A stretch of DNA of 64,000 bases from Symbiodinium kawagutii (GCA_009767595.1 VSDK01010484.1:359560-423559); one strand, 5' to 3'; shown: positions 20,751-32,999, counted from the stretch's first letter. Notes: generated from the letters alone by a model not told the origin. A program made the numbers and translations.

Positions 20751-21480
20751 GTACACGCATATGTTACATACATCTATAGCATGCATGTGGAAATGTAATA
20801 TGCAAACAAATATATGCAGATAGTCGAAAGGGAGATGAAAGAAGTTTCAGAGAGACTCTTCCTGCGCGATGCAAGGTGTCAAAGCAGAGCTTACATTGAG
20901 AACAAATGACACTGAGAAGAGATGTCGTGAGACCGCGGACGCTGAGCAATGATGTTGGGAGAGAAATAAGAGAGAAAAAGAGGGGACAGAAATGGCCAGA
21001 GACGACAAGAGACAGCTGACTCTGAGCAGAGTGTCAAGGGAGAGGCTGGGGAAGACACTCTACAGGCATCTGTGCTTCTTGAATTCTTGCCTCTGGCTTG
21101 CCCGCGCTTGTCCCGCGTGTCTACACATATCTACGTACAGAGATGCCAAACAACATCGATACTATGCATAATTATGTATATGTGCCTATATGTCACTGGG
21201 TGACCTGTAAAAAAGAAAATAAATGGACGCACAAGAAAGTCATTTCAAACAAGCATCGGTTGGGGAAGTTAGTGATCTTCTAACCAGTTTTCAACTAACG
21301 ATAAAACACGCTTCAACATCAGTATTTATATGGTGACGATGAACGTCATTGACCATTACCAATGGACCAATCAATGGCAACCCCTAACGCAAACTATCTT
21401 TATCATCAGCACTACACGTGAAGAAAACTTGCAATTGACAACCTGACCATAGTCAGCCACAATGTTGAGCATCTCATGTG
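20751..21480. other. No gene recognised; purine-rich patch
   Basis: 20830-21010 is purine-rich (AGAGAGAAATAAGAGAG, GAAGAGATG). 20750-20830 and 21110-21200 have ATACAT/ACATAT words. Nothing coding is seen. Confidence 0.4.
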
Positions 21481-21484
21481 AACA

Positions 21485-22690
21485 TCAAACCTCAATGAAC
21501 CATCTACCAACAATCTATGAACCATCTATGAACCATCTATGAGCCATTTATCAACCATTTATCAACCATGTGTCAATCATCTGTGAACCATCTAACAACT
21601 ATCCACCAGCCATCAAGCATCTATCAACCATCTATCAACCGTCTATCAACCGTCCATCAACCATCAACCATCTATCAATCATCTATCAATCATCTACCAA
21701 TCACCTACCAATCATCTATCGATCAGCTATCAACCATCTATCAACCACCTATCTACTATCATTCACCAAGAATCAACCAGCAGTTTGCCATCATTAAGCG
21801 TCAGCCAACCATCTATCTACCATGGTCCACCAAGGAAGAACCATCAATTAGCCTGCATTAACCACCATCATAATCAACAATTATGACTACTTGCTGCCCA
21901 TCAATTGACAATCGATTAGCCGCTAACTAACCATCAATTAACCGACCAACCATCAACTGACCCTCCAATAAGCACTACTCACCATCAATTAAGCATCGAC
22001 GAACCACTGATAGCCGTGAGTCAACCATGAATCAACCATGAAGTCACCATCATTATGTCATCATTGACCATCAATTTGCCAATCATCAAGCCATCTATTA
22101 ATCATTCACCAACCAGAACCTGATCGTCATTCAACCATCAGTTTACCAATCATTAACTCATCATCAGGCCATCATCAACCCATTATCGGCCAAGTGTCAT
22201 GGATCAACATGTCATCAATCCTGTCATTGATCAACCTGTCATATACCATTCATTAATCCTTTATCAGTTCACCAGCAGTTTACCAATCATCAAGCCATCA
22301 TTGACCCATGAGTAATCATGGTATTCACCCCATCACAACCAATTGGCAAACTCACCTGCCATTAAGCCATCATTCATCATTAAGCCATCATTCATGATTA
22401 AGCCATCATTCAGCCAATTGATCCAATTTAACCATGGTGTTCCCAACAAAACCCATTGGTAAACTCATTTTGGGCATCAATTCATGGTGAAAACCTGTCA
22501 TTGGTAATTAATGACATTAAGCCATCATTCTGACCCAATTGGTAAACCAATTACAGCCATCACTGCTTATTGATAAACCAATGAGCCATCATAACCAATT
22601 GGTAAACTATGGTAATTACCCATTGGTTCTGCATCAATTGAATCATTCACCCACAATTCACCTGTCATTGATTCACTCTTCGCCAGCTTT
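21485..22690. repeat. 1.2-kb ACCATCTATCA / ACCATCA array before an exon
   Basis: 21500-21760 is a nearly tandem CATCTATCAACCATCTATCA array. It grades into ACCATCA, GCCATCA and ATTGGTAAAC words to 22680. All are on one strand up to the exon at 22698, after which TGATGG begins. ORFs within it are repeat translation. Confidence 0.8.
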
Positions 22691-22697
22691 TGCCAAG

Positions 22698-22741
22698 GAT
22701 CCTCTGTGAAGCTGCTGCCTAGGTGGGCTGCGGGTGATCTG
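22698..22741 (+). CDS. Small exon of a plus-strand gene
   Basis: Two bases plus 14 codons: SSVKLLPRWAAGDL, between TTTTGCCAAG|GA and CTG|GTGGTGG. Exit in phase 0 matches the exon at 26828, giving AAGDL-SLLVV across the junction. The left flank is ACCATCA-type and the right flank TGATGG-type. Confidence 0.55.
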
Positions 22742-24754
22742 GTGGTGGATCATTGAAGAAATGACGACTGGTGGTGGACACTAGGGATCATGATGGTTCA
22801 CAGTTTTGATAGAAATATCATATATATATATGGTTAATATATAGAAATGTGTGGTTAATATTATGTGATACATAGAAATTACTATTAACCATATAATTGA
22901 GTATAGACTATTAAATATGTCTATTAAGCATGATGACAACTCCTACTATCATGATGGTGAATAGACATATCGTAGTCATTCAGTGCAAATATGGATCATC
23001 ATTTAATAGCCTTGGTGACTGTCTGTTTCTTGGTTAAGTGTGACTGATGTCCAAAAGATACTTGGTGGTTGATGATATGGGGCTGATGCTTAAGCGAACA
23101 GTATTTCGTAAACCTCTTGATGACGGTTCATTTTGATGTTAGTATAACCATTGATGATGGTTAGTATATCACGTTCACATTGCTTCACCTTTGGTAATTG
23201 TTTAGCTTGCTGGATCATTGATTACTTGAGGGCAATGTCAAAACAGGATTTGATGAACACATGATTTACTATTAAGGAAGAATAAAAATAGAATGAGAAA
23301 AAAAAGAAACCATGACTTTTTTGAGGGGTACTATGAATAAAACAGGTGTTGATGAATCTCAAACAATCATATATGTCAAATTGAGAGTTTATATACTCTA
23401 TGTTAAATTGTAACAAAGTTATCGATATATTGTTTCACTGGGTGTGATTTCCCTATTGGGATTATAATGCAGCCTACCCTATCAGTGTTTATCGTGCTCA
23501 AGAACACATGTCATGCGTCCGGCGACAATATGTGTGCAATGCAACAATATCATTATCCAACAAAATAATTATCAAAATGTGATGAAAGGAACTGATGGGG
23601 TATGACGATCAAGAACCAACAGCAGCAACGGCAACAAAACACACAATTTGCCAGCAACAACAGCGAATACAAGTACGGAGACGAGACATAGAAGAGGCAT
23701 ACAACAATAACATTACACGAGCAACGACCAAAACTTATCAATACACAGAACTTAGCAATCATCCGCACACAAGACTACACTACAGGGGGGCACAAAAACG
23801 AACGCGAGGTTGCTGCAACACTTTCATCTCCATATCGGTTCCCACGGTTTCAACTTTCAGAAAAGGGCAATAATGATGGACTGATTGACAACGGTGAGTT
23901 GATAGAGATTGACGTTTGGCCAGTGCAATATATACATATGCGTGTGTGTGAAAACTTCAGCTTGTCCATAGCTATCCCCTTGTGTTCTGCCCCATAGGGC
24001 TCCATTGAGACGTTGAATCATCGCAACTATGATGGGAGATTCATGTCAATCAACTTCCACTATTTGACTATGGTACATCACCAGCTATTCTGGATGAACT
24101 AGGGATGGCTTATTGACAGTTTTATATATTGTATCTTCCATTAACCATCATCAACCGATATTGATGAAGAAAACGCACCTGTTATTGAAAACATTATCAT
24201 AGTTTTAACTTCCAATCATCATTAACCATCCTTCCATCCCTAGTTTTGTGTATGTCTTATGAAGAGCTTTATTGTCATTAAAATTTGCCATCATCAACCT
24301 ATAGCGTTGCTTATCATCCAGCAACCATCATCAACCACGGTTGACCTCTATCAGCGGCTGGATTCCCAATTCCTGGAGAGCAGTCGTCACTCCATTTTCA
24401 CAACCTCCCCGAAGCACCTGTTCCAACGAAAATGCAACAATTCGCCATCGATTCAGCGTCAATGAGCTAAGAAAAAGGAAATATCTTTGAAACAAATAGA
24501 TTTAATAGATATATTGACTTAAATTTACCATTCACATGAAAACAAATACACATGCATTGAATTCAAAAATTTAAAAAAAAAACATTTTCAAAAAAACACC
24601 ATCAAACAACCACCACTCAACCATGCATCCACCAAGTACAAATCGATCAGCCGTCACTGGCGCAGAGTTGGCCATTCATCGGATGAACCATCAATGAAAC
24701 ATTTGGCTAATCAAAGTAGCCACTCATCAGCAAACTGACTAAATGGCAAGTTTA
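22742..24754. other. Intron: TGATGG words, then mixed, with a possible island at 24350-24470
   Basis: 22745-23200 has TGATGGTT words. 23250-23900 is AT-rich with an ORF on each strand (23553-23873) and no codon bias. 24130-24340 is ACCATCA-type. 24350-24470 is open on plus (RLDSQFLESSRHSIFTTSPK) and on minus (CENGVTTALQELGIQPLIEV) and may be another exon. 24600-24680 is ACC-rich. Confidence 0.4.
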
Positions 24755-26759
24755 TTTATGATGGTTCATTAATGATGGTTCGTTTATGATGGTTCATTAA
24801 TGATGGTTCGTTTATGATGGTTCATTAATGATGGTTCGTTTTTGATGGTTCATTCGTTTATGATGGTTCATTAATGATGGTTCGTTTATGATGGTTCATT
24901 AATGATGGTTCGTTTATGATGGTTCATTAATGATGGTTCGTTTATGATGGTTCATTAATGATGGTTCGTTTATGATGGTTCATTAATGATGGTTCGTTTA
25001 TGATGGTTCATTAATGATGGTTCGTTTATGATGGTTCATTAATGATGGTTCGTTTATGATGGTTCATTAATGATGGTTCGTTTATGATGGTTCATTAATG
25101 ATGGTTCGTTTATGATGGTTCATTAATGATGGTTCGTTTATGATGGTTCATTAATGATGGTTCGTTTATGATGGTTCATTAATGATGGTTCGTTTATGAT
25201 GGTTCATTAATGATGGTTCGTTTATGATGGTTCATTAATGATGGTTCGTTTATGATGGTTCATTAATGATGGTTCGTTTATGATGGTTCATTAATGATGG
25301 TTCGTTTATGATGGTTCATTAATGATGGTTCGTTTATGATGGTTCATTAATGATGGTTCGTTTATGATGGTTCATTAATGATGGTTCGTTTATGATGGTT
25401 CATTAATGATGGTTCGTTTATGATGGTTCATTAATGATGGTTCGTTTATGATGGTTCATTAATGATGGTTCGTTTATGATGGTTCATTAATGATGGTTCG
25501 TTTATGATGGTTCATTAATGATGGTTCGTTTATGATGGTTCATTAATGATGGTTCGTTTATGATGGTTCATTAATGATGGTTCGTTTATGATGGTTCATT
25601 AATGATGGTTCGTTTATGATGGTTCATTAATGATGGTTCGTTTATGATGGTTCATTAATGATGGTTCGTTTATGATGGTTCATTAATGATGGTTCGTTTA
25701 TGATGGTTCATTAATGATGGTTCGTTTATGATGGTTCATTAATGATGGTTCGTTTATGATGGTTCATTAATGATGGTTCGTTTATGATGGTTCATTAATG
25801 ATGGTTCGTTTATGATGGTTCATTAATGATGGTTCGTTTATGATGGTTCATTAATGATGGTTCGTTTATGATGGTTCATTAATGATGGTTCGTTTATGAT
25901 GGTTCATTAATGATGGTTCGTTTATGATGGTTCATTAATGATGGTTCGTTTATGATGGTTCATTAATGATGGTTCGTTTATGATGGTTCATTAATGATGG
26001 TTCGTTTATGATGGTTCATTAATGATGGTTCGTTTATGATGGTTCATTAATGATGGTTCGTTTATGATGGTTCATTAATGATGGTTCGTTTATGATGGTT
26101 CATTAATGATGGTTCGTTTATGATGGTTCATTAATGATGGTTCGTTTATGATGGTTCATTAATGATGGTTCGTTTATGATGGTTCATTAATGATGGTTCG
26201 TTTATGATGGTTCATTAATGATGGTTCGTTTATGATGGTTCATTAATGATGGTTCGTTTATGATGGTTCATTAATGATGGTTCGTTTATGATGGTTCATT
26301 AATGATGGTTCGTTTATGATGGTTCATTAATGATGGTTCGTTTATGATGGTTCATTAATGATGGTTCGTTTATGATGGTTCATTAATGATGGTTCGTTTA
26401 TGATGGTTCATTAATGATGGTTCGTTTATGATGGTTCATTAATGATGGTTCGTTTATGATGGTTCATTAATGATGGTTCGTTTATGATGGTTCATTAATG
26501 ATGGTTCGTTTATGATGGTTCATTAATGATGGTTCGTTTATGATGGTTCATTAATGATGGTTCGTTTATGATGGTTCATTAATGATGGTTCGTTTATGAT
26601 GGTTCATTAATGATGGTTCGTTTATGATGGTTCATTAATGATGGTTCGTTTATGATGGTTCATTAATGATGGTTCGTTTATGATGGTTCATTAATGATGG
26701 TTCGTTTATGATGATTCATTAATGACGGTTCGTTTATGATGGTTCATTAATGATGGTTC
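24755..26759. repeat. 28-bp satellite, about 71 tandem copies
   Basis: The unit is two related 14-mers, ATGATGGTTCGTTT followed by ATGATGGTTCATTA, repeated for 2005 bp with almost no variation. The 14-bp halves differ only in their last four bases, so this is a higher-order repeat of an older 14-bp repeat. Exceptions are a shortened unit near 24837-24858 and substitutions in the last units (26712, 26726). All frames contain stops, so it is not coding. Confidence 0.95.
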
Positions 26760-26827
26760 AAACTAATCAATGAAACAACTGACTGACTGCTAGCCAACTC
26801 AACCTCCTTCAAATTGCAAATGGCAAG

Positions 26828-26918
26828 TCACTGCTGGTGGTCACAGTCCCCGTTGTCGAGCGGCTGCTGGTGGAAGATAATGTGCCTGGGATGTTTGTGC
26901 TTCGCTGGAGCAGCAATG
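26828..26918 (+). CDS. Exon of a plus-strand gene after the satellite
   Basis: 30 codons plus one base: SLLVVTVPVVERLLVEDNVP, GMFVLRWSSN, between GGCAAG|TCA and AATG|GTGTTT. The beta-strand-like hydrophobic pattern and G/C third positions favour this frame. Minus frames are poor. Family unknown. Confidence 0.65.
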
Positions 26919-27664
26919 GTGTTTGATAACTGTACTTTGCAAATCAATGGTGTTTGATCATTTACACTTTGTCAATCGCGGGCAATCATCATTCAACAAA
27001 AAATGTATGCATCAATTAATCATCTTGCAACTATCAACAAACAGTACTGACCATCACCCCCACCAACCATTCATAGCCATGCGTAGTTCAAAACTAACAA
27101 GAACTGACAAGTATGACCGGACACCAAACATGAAATCCTCATTCCCAAACAATTATTGCAACCACAAATGATGATTCCGGTTGCCATGTTGGCGTCGTTG
27201 CTGCCAACAATTGGAAATAGTTCGCTGTGGCTACCCGCAAAACAAATCCATGCGCCGAAAAAAAATTGGGAACTTGGTTTCCTCTAACCATGGCCTTTAA
27301 AAAACCCATGTTTGACTAAATGCATACGGGGTGCTCAAAATAAGATACCTCAAAAATGAATAAAAATGTTTGGTTTCATTATTACTAATGATGGTTACTT
27401 TTGGATGATTTGGGCGTGTCCCTTTTCTGGGAAACCACCATGTGGATGTAGCACTAACACGACGATTCCCAACTATGTGATATGGGTGTGAGTTCCGGCA
27501 ACCCCAAAAACTAGCACGCGTATAACCCAAACAAATAAAATTCACGATTGAGATGCTAATCAGGGGCTTCGGCCAGAATAACGATGTCATCATTCCCGCC
27601 TGTAATTTCAAATTGACACGAAGGTTTTTTAGCTCAGAAACGGGTGCCCCCCCGCACTCTTGAA
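26919..27664. other. Intron with family 1 element
   Basis: 26940-27130 mixes GGTGTTTGATC and ACCATCACCCCCACCAACC. Family 1 copy at 27329-27442 is listed separately. Minus ORF 27297-27611 includes element sequence and is not considered coding. Confidence 0.45.
27329..27442. mobile_element. Family 1 element
   Basis: Starts GGGTGCTCAAAATAAG, has TTTGGTTTCATTATTACTAA and GGATGATTTGGGCGTGTCCC inside, and ends TTTTCTGGGAAACCACC. Confidence 0.7.
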
Positions 27665-27893
27665 TCAGACCCGCGAGGTCCGTCCCCGCAACGCCATCAG
27701 CTCCAAAATTTCTAGCTGCGAAGTGTTCAAAAAGGTGGTTTTTACCAACTTTTGGAATACCACTTCATCTGTGGCCACTGGTAGCAGAATTTGTACTGGC
27801 AAATACCCTGTTTGCTGAACTTCATTGCTCCACACCGTCCCCACAAAAACCTCTTCTCCACTGTAATTTGAAGGGTCCCAGCTGATGGAACAC
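27665..27893 (-). CDS. C-terminal coding ORF, unrecognised
   Basis: After CCATCAG|C the minus frame is open for 75 codons to TGA: WDPSNYSGEEVFVGTVWSNE, VQQTGYLPVQILLPVATDEV, VFQKLVKTTFLNTSQLEILE, then LMALRGRTSRV and stop. The peptide is very protein-like, but third positions are not GC-biased. A plus-strand alternative (TREVRPRNAISSKISSCEVF between AATCAG|A and AAAAAG|GTGG) has better bias and would suit a continuation of the exon at 26918. Strand remains open. Confidence 0.4.
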
Positions 27894-27920
27894 ACACACC
27901 ACACAGACACACAGAATCTT

Positions 27921-27957
27921 AGGCAGTTGATCACACGCACACACACACACACACACC
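27921..27957. repeat. (CA)n microsatellite
   Basis: CACACGCACACACACACA run, preceded by ACACACACCACACAGACACA at 27890. Confidence 0.9.
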
Positions 27958-27978
27958 ACCATCACTACTTGTGTGTTG

Positions 27979-28380
27979 TCAAAGGACGTCTCGATCTCCT
28001 TCTTGATGCTGGAGCAAACGTACCCCTTAGGGTTCCGAACGCTATCCAGATGGCCGGCATCGCGTCAATTGGCGGGCCCGGGTCTTCCCATCAAACCATG
28101 GTTGCTCGCTGCAATGTCTAGCGTGACCGCTTGAGGTTTTCGAGTATCTCCAGCCTCTTGTGCAGGAGAAGGGCCTTCTCCGGCACAAGGTTCTGTGGAT
28201 TTGGGACTACCGCTGCGTCTGAGGCAATCGCTTCGGTAGACCAACTGTGATGTGTCTGGTCGCGAAATACACGATGGCGCGTGCTCTTCATTCTTTTCAA
28301 CCAGGACAATATGATTGTCAAAACACCGTCTGGCAAAACATCAAGCAGAACGCGCAACTTTGCCGTGGTGCCATGCCAGC
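27979..28380 (-). CDS. Coding-like region with frame breaks, strand uncertain
   Basis: Minus: an 80-codon frame (28118-28357) with LLDVLPDGVLTIILSWLKRM, somewhat F-box-like, and NLVPEKALLLHKRLEILENL; then EQPWFDGKTRARQLT and SVRNPKGYVCSSIKKEIETS in two other frames, needing shifts near 28115 and 28060. Plus: VSISFLMLEQTYPLGFRTLS through LPIKPWLLAAMSS, then YLQPLVQEKGLLRHKVLWIW, needing a 22-nt GT-AG gap. Either short introns, indels or a pseudogene explain the breaks. Confidence 0.4.
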
Positions 28381-28499
28381 TTCGGTCTTGCTCCTAGAAC
28401 ACTACAGTAAAGACTAACCTTAACATCACCCCACCCCATCATCCCCGTAGCATGAGGTTCCAAAAATTTCATGAATCACAAAAAATCATGAAAAACCAG

Positions 28500-28680
28500 C
28501 GGCCGTCTACGGGCCGGGTCCAACTCCTCCTCCTCCAGGTCAATTCTCACATTCTCACACCACCCCGATCACCGTTGCTGAACTCAAACACTTTTCGTCC
28601 ACTAGCATGGAAAAACTGGTAAAACACTATAACACAATTCCATCTCCTCCTTGCCGCAAAAGATAGGGAACTTCGGAGAC
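28500..28680 (+). CDS. Coding-like island, strand uncertain
   Basis: Plus: after AAACCAG|CG one frame is open for 57 codons to TAG at about 28671: VYGPGPTPPPPGQFSHSHTT, PITVAELKHFSSTSMEKLVK, HYNTIPSPPCRKR. Minus alternatives are IDLEEEELDPARRRPLVFHD and MLVDEKCLSSATVIGVV in different frames. The plus reading needs no frame break. Confidence 0.4.
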
Positions 28681-29500
28681 TTCTCACCTAGAAACAGAAA
28701 TAAAAGTCATCGCTTTGGAAAAAAAACAGCAAATATTGACCATTGAATTGACCAACCGATTAATCGCCATTCACGAACCGTTGATGGGTAAATGAATCAA
28801 TGTTCGAAACCACACATAACATCACATTCTGAAACTACTGTTCCCCCAATAGTTCGCATACGTTCACCTTGTGACCATAAAATGTTGTTTTAAGATGCCA
28901 AAATTTGTTGCATTTTGATTGACAATGGATGAAGTGACTGTTAATGCCAATGATCCAGTGCTGAGAGTTAATTGACAGTTGATGAACAATTATCTTGCGT
29001 TATTTTTCACATCATCATACAACCCCACTACAAATCACCATCACCAAACATGCCTCTTAGTGAAAGAACTATGAACCATCACTATCAATTAGCTGGTGGT
29101 TGGTTGCTATCCCTAAAAATGTTTGCCAGCGGGAAAAATCATCCGATTTGGCATGGTGGAAAGGAACATGTTCAAACAACCGACCATCAACCATCCATAA
29201 AAAACATTAGCCAGCCATGAACCAAACAACATTTACCGTTTACGTACCAGTGGGAAGAAACCATCACCCGCTGTTGCACCATGAAAAACATCAGCCAATT
29301 GTACGTAGCCGCACAGTTAGCCAAGCATTGTGCCATCAATAACCATCGTTAACCATGAGGAACCATCAATGATCACCACTAAAACACCACTAAACCAATG
29401 AACCATCAATAGTCACCATTCCACCACCCTTAAACCATCAATGAACCATCAATAATCACCTCATCAAACCAACCATCAACCATATGTCCTTGCCAATTCG
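28681..29500. repeat. AT-rich, then ACCATCA-type array
   Basis: 28700-29020 shows nothing. 29030-29490 is ACCATCA-type with near-tandem CAATGAACCATCAATAGTCACC at 29350-29450. Confidence 0.55.
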
Positions 29501-29575
29501 TCACTTCGTTCGAGGCACTGCTGAACGTAGTACTGGTGATCGGGCTGGCGACCTGGGCTGCAAACTGAGGGTTAG
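29501..29575. CDS. Small coding-like island, strand undecided
   Basis: Plus: TTCGAG|G then ALLNVVLVIGLATWAAN and TGA. Minus: GTTTGCAG|CC then QVASPITSTTFSSASNE to a GTGACG donor. The flanks change from ACCATCA (left) to TGATGG (right) exactly here, as at better supported exons. Confidence 0.4.
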
Positions 29576-29589
29576 ATCGACGGTGCGTC

Positions 29590-30160
29590 ATGGGTAAATC
29601 TGGGGTTTAATCTTGGATTAGTGATGGCTAGTGATGGGTTAATCATGGAATAAATGATGGTTGAGCCATGATGATTTGATGGCGCGTTGGTGGTTGGTTG
29701 ACGGCTCATTTGATTCTAAGTTTGATGGTGCAAAAATCAGCCGATTGCGGTTGAAAAAGTGAACAAATGATTGGATAATGATCAATTCATTGCTAAGTCT
29801 TGTTGACTTGATGACCAATAGATTGTTGAATGGTTTTATTTGCTGGCTGAATGATTGATGGTTGGCTGAGGTTTATTGATAAATGATTTCTTGGTATCCC
29901 ACACATTTCCTGGTTGAATTCCTAAGCTTGCCGTCAAACAGCGTTTATGATAACCATTGGTTTACTAACTTGTGAACCACGGCATGATAAGCATAAAAAA
30001 CAGCCAATCAGCTCAAATTAAAACAAATTTAAACAAATTGCGAACGCATGGCTTCAAGATGGTTTCTTACAGCTGGCAAACTTAACCACCGCTAGCTCAA
30101 TGAAGTATAATTTTGATGGATAGTGATGGTTGGCAATACCTCTGGATGGCTAATCACTAG
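29590..30160. repeat. TGATGG-type array
   Basis: GTGATGGCTAGTGATGGG, TGATGGTTG and TTGATGG words dominate to about 29890. 29940-30050 is A/C-rich and 30105-30150 is TGATGG-type again. Confidence 0.6.
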
Positions 30161-30244
30161 GTACCTTGCCGGCTTGTTTCCTGGAAAAAATGCTGCTTGT
30201 TAGTAGTGAGCTGTGCTATCAGCTGTGGAACATTCCCAGCGCCT

Positions 30245-30664
30245 TCAAAGGAGTTGTAGGTTCAACTTCAGCCACGTCACCATGCTCGCATCCCTTTCTC
30301 CGCTTGAAGAGACCACGCTCTCGTCGATTTTTCTTGATGAAACAACCTTTGTATGTTCGCCATGCTGCTCATTATCGACTCCGGGTCTTCCCGCCTCTTT
30401 GAAGCAGCAGCTGCCGCTGCCGCTGCAGAGAGCGCCGCGTTGGCCGCCGTCTGAAGCAGCTGGCGGAAAGGCTACGCTAAGCTTTCTATGCGCCTTTGAA
30501 AATATAGCTGCGAATGCGACGATTCGCCCCAAACTGCACCTGATGTCGTCGTCCAGCGACTCAGTCGGCATCGCTGCGAAGTGCGGGGTCTCCGTCGAGC
30601 CGTGGAGCTGTTGACCCGCCGAACTGCACAAGACATCGCGGAGCTTGTCGATGATCACCATCGT
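30245..30664 (-). CDS. Last exon of a minus-strand gene
   Basis: 139 codons and TGA after CCGAGCAG|ACG. The peptide begins TMVIIDKLRDVLCSSAGQQL, has TPHFAAMPTESLDDDIRCSL, a Gly/Ser/Cys-rich low-complexity segment (ALCSGSGSCCF) and ends MVTWLKLNLQLL. Third-position bias and length make this the longest well-supported exon in the window. The overlapping plus frame (30213-30614) is a shadow. No domain is recognised. Confidence 0.7.
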   Translation of the reverse strand, partial: TMVIIDKLRDVLCSSAGQQLHGSTETPHFAAMPTESLDDDIRCSLGRIVAFAAIFSKAHRKLSVAFPPAASDGGQRGALCSGSGSCCFKEAGRPGVDNEQHGEHTKVVSSRKIDESVVSSSGERDASMVTWLKLNLQLL

Positions 30665-30941
30665 CTGCTCGGCAAATGCAGCAGTGCATACTGGGATACA
30701 ACAGTGATGATACATGTCAACGCAAGACTTGATGCAGTAAGTGTATCATATCATGAACAAGTAATGTGGTATGAAAAAACCTGGAGCTACATCGAACTAA
30801 ACAAATATCATACGTACTTTTGTGCCTTTCAAAATCATTGAGCAATGAAACAAACGATGAAATTTCCATTTATACAACACATTACCATCATAACTCTAAA
30901 CATTGTAAGGTCAAACTTTGCTTAATGTCGTACAACGGCAC

Positions 30942-31029
30942 CATATGGGATGCGCGACCCCTTGGACTCTGTGGTAGTGGCGGGGAGTCGTTATGGCGGT
31001 GGCCCGTGGTGGTGGTCATGGGAGCACGC
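30942..31029 (-). CDS. Upstream exon of the same gene, proline-rich
   Basis: One base plus 29 codons on minus after GTCAAG|G: RAPMTTTTGHRHNDSPPLPQ, SPRGRASHM, leaving at CATATG|GTGCCG in phase 0, as the last exon requires. Low-complexity, probably disordered. A plus frame (MRDPLDSVVVAGSRYGGGPW) is a strong competitor. Confidence 0.4.
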
Positions 31030-31310
31030 CTTGACCATCGAAACAAAACACCCCAGCCATCAGCTCGCCATCACCTCAATGACAAAATGAAAAACCTCAA
31101 CATGAACTAGTCATTAAATGAGCCATCAAGTTATCCCGCCAACCATTCAAGTATGAAATTAACCATTCGCCGTCAACAAACTATTGTTAAATCATCACAT
31201 AATGTAATTGAATATGAGTAACGAACTATGTGATGGTTAAACTATAATGTTGTTAACTAATGTTAACTATATACTTCAAATTAACCATCACACAACTGAC
31301 AATTTGGCAG

Positions 31311-31367
31311 ATCTACGGACACCTCTGCGTTCACAACCTGGGGCCCCAGCGGTTCCGCTACCTGCGG
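31311..31367 (+). CDS. Small exon, strand uncertain
   Basis: Plus: TTTGGCAG|ATC gives IYGHLCVHNLGPQRFRYLR to CTGCGG|GTCAAA, with 17 of 19 third positions G/C. Minus: CCCGCAG|G gives PQVAEPLGPQVVNAEVSV. The plus bias is stronger, but the nearest gene is on minus. Confidence 0.45.
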
Positions 31368-31379
31368 GTCAAAGCCGGG

Positions 31380-32440
31380 CATGCTGCTTCATGGTGGTTG
31401 CTGACATGTTCAATATCTTATTTAAGGAACCCCCTAACATGGTTGGTCTATAACTATATTGTAAATCATTGATGTTGAGTGTTGTAAGGGTCTGCCGGTC
31501 TGCCGACAAACGCCCATATGTACACTTTAAAACCGCCTGAACAAATTGGTCAAATGGTCCAAACAATGGTGAATGACCAGCTAGTAGTAAATATATACGA
31601 CAACGGCGAATCAAATGGTGAATCATTCTGACATTGTGCAAAAATCACCGGCGCCGATTGGGAATGTAGCGTGCTAGAACGGTTAATTGTCGGAAGAAAT
31701 GATGGTTGGTGATAACATTGGTAAAAGAACATGTTGATGATGATGGCGATTCGTGTTGTTTTAAACTGAGGAATCAAGGTAATTGACGGCCGGCAACTGG
31801 GAAAATAATCCGGATCCAGCAATGTAACATCTGTAACAATCTGCTGGACTGTTCGCTGCACTGTTTGGATCAGGCAATTTTCAAGGGGATGGATCCCGGT
31901 CGGCCATTAGAGGTTTGGAGGCCTAAGAACCCCTTTGGTGACCCGTGCCTGATGACAATGTTTTGTCAGTAGACGCACAAGTCGGTTCATGCGCTGAGGA
32001 CCAGGTTCCGTACTGTGGCAAAGCTGACTCATGGCTGCCGGTGGTTGTTCAATGCGCTTGATTGAATTTTGGTCAATTGCAAAAGAACGCGCAAACAAAA
32101 ATGCCAGTTTGAACACGCTAAATAATTGATATCGTCAAGTGCCGGCCGGACACGTCCAGGGTGTCTTTTCAGATGGCCCCTGTCGATGGCAAAATGACAA
32201 GTCAATAAAACCTGAACCCTTCGTGGTGTTAGCGGCAAACGGTTTTCAATATTAGATCTACGGATAAAATGTGACCGAAAAGTATCGGCGAGAGACTTGG
32301 ACCTTCAACTTCTCATGGTGGCCTTTGGTCCCGGTAAGAGACATGCATATCTAAGCGCGGCTGCCCTTCAATTGGAGGATCCCGGAACCGATGGCCGGGA
32401 AACCACCAAATAGGGCATCATGCGCGGACAAAGCAGCACA
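31380..32440. other. No feature recognised
   Basis: Mixed composition with short ORFs on minus (31369-31861, 31907-32238) lacking codon bias. No repeats of note. Confidence 0.35.
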
Positions 32441-32660
32441 AACATGCCAAGGTAAGTGGGCTGGGAAATACGTGGGTGTTGCCGTTCGCCAAAATCATGG
32501 CGCCAAAGGAAGCGTGTGATGATCGTTCCTGGTGGATTATGGGGGCAAAACGTGGCCGCAGCGCTTGCTTGAGCGCCGAAGAAACGGCTCGATTTCGGAC
32601 GTTGGCCTTACCTGTCATCAAGCACGTCCCGTGGCAACGTATCCAACTTGCTTGTGCTTA
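32418..32660. CDS. Coding-like island, strand undecided
   Basis: Minus: RNRAVSSALKQALRPRFAPI and HASFGAMILANGNTHVFPSP. Plus: PFAKIMAPKEACDDRSWWIM and LSAEETARFRTLALPVIKHV. Both have about 60 percent G/C at third positions. A second plus frame (32532-32891) is longer but has poor codon bias. Confidence 0.35.
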
Positions 32661-32999
32661 GCTATATGTCTGCAGCAAACCAAGCTCGGTCAGAGCTCGT
32701 GTCCCAAATCAGGTGTGGATTGCCTACCGCAAGGCTGGTTTGAGGCAGTTACAGCGGGTGTTCATGGATGGGGAGGGCGTGTTGTGATGCTGAACAGCTT
32801 CCCACTTAGATCACAGACCGGCACGCCAATGTTTGTACCAGTAGTACCGCACAAGGCGGTGGCGGAAGTTTCCAAGATAGGAGCACTATAGGAGTGTGCA
32901 GTTGTGGTTACGACGATTGATTGTCCGAGGGATCCGAGAACTGAACATCACTTGGGCCTGACTTCCTACCAATGTGAGCATCGATCTGGCCACTTGACT

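Noticed and set aside
21568..21861. 97-codon plus ORF
   Set aside because: Repetitive Ser/Ile/Asn/Pro peptide from the CATCTATCAACC array.
24755..26759. CRISPR-like array
   Set aside because: The 28-bp units are directly tandem with no variable spacers, and the context is eukaryotic.
30213..30614. 133-codon plus-strand ORF
   Set aside because: It overlaps the better-biased minus-strand last exon at 30245-30664 and is Leu/Ser/Pro-rich as expected for a shadow.
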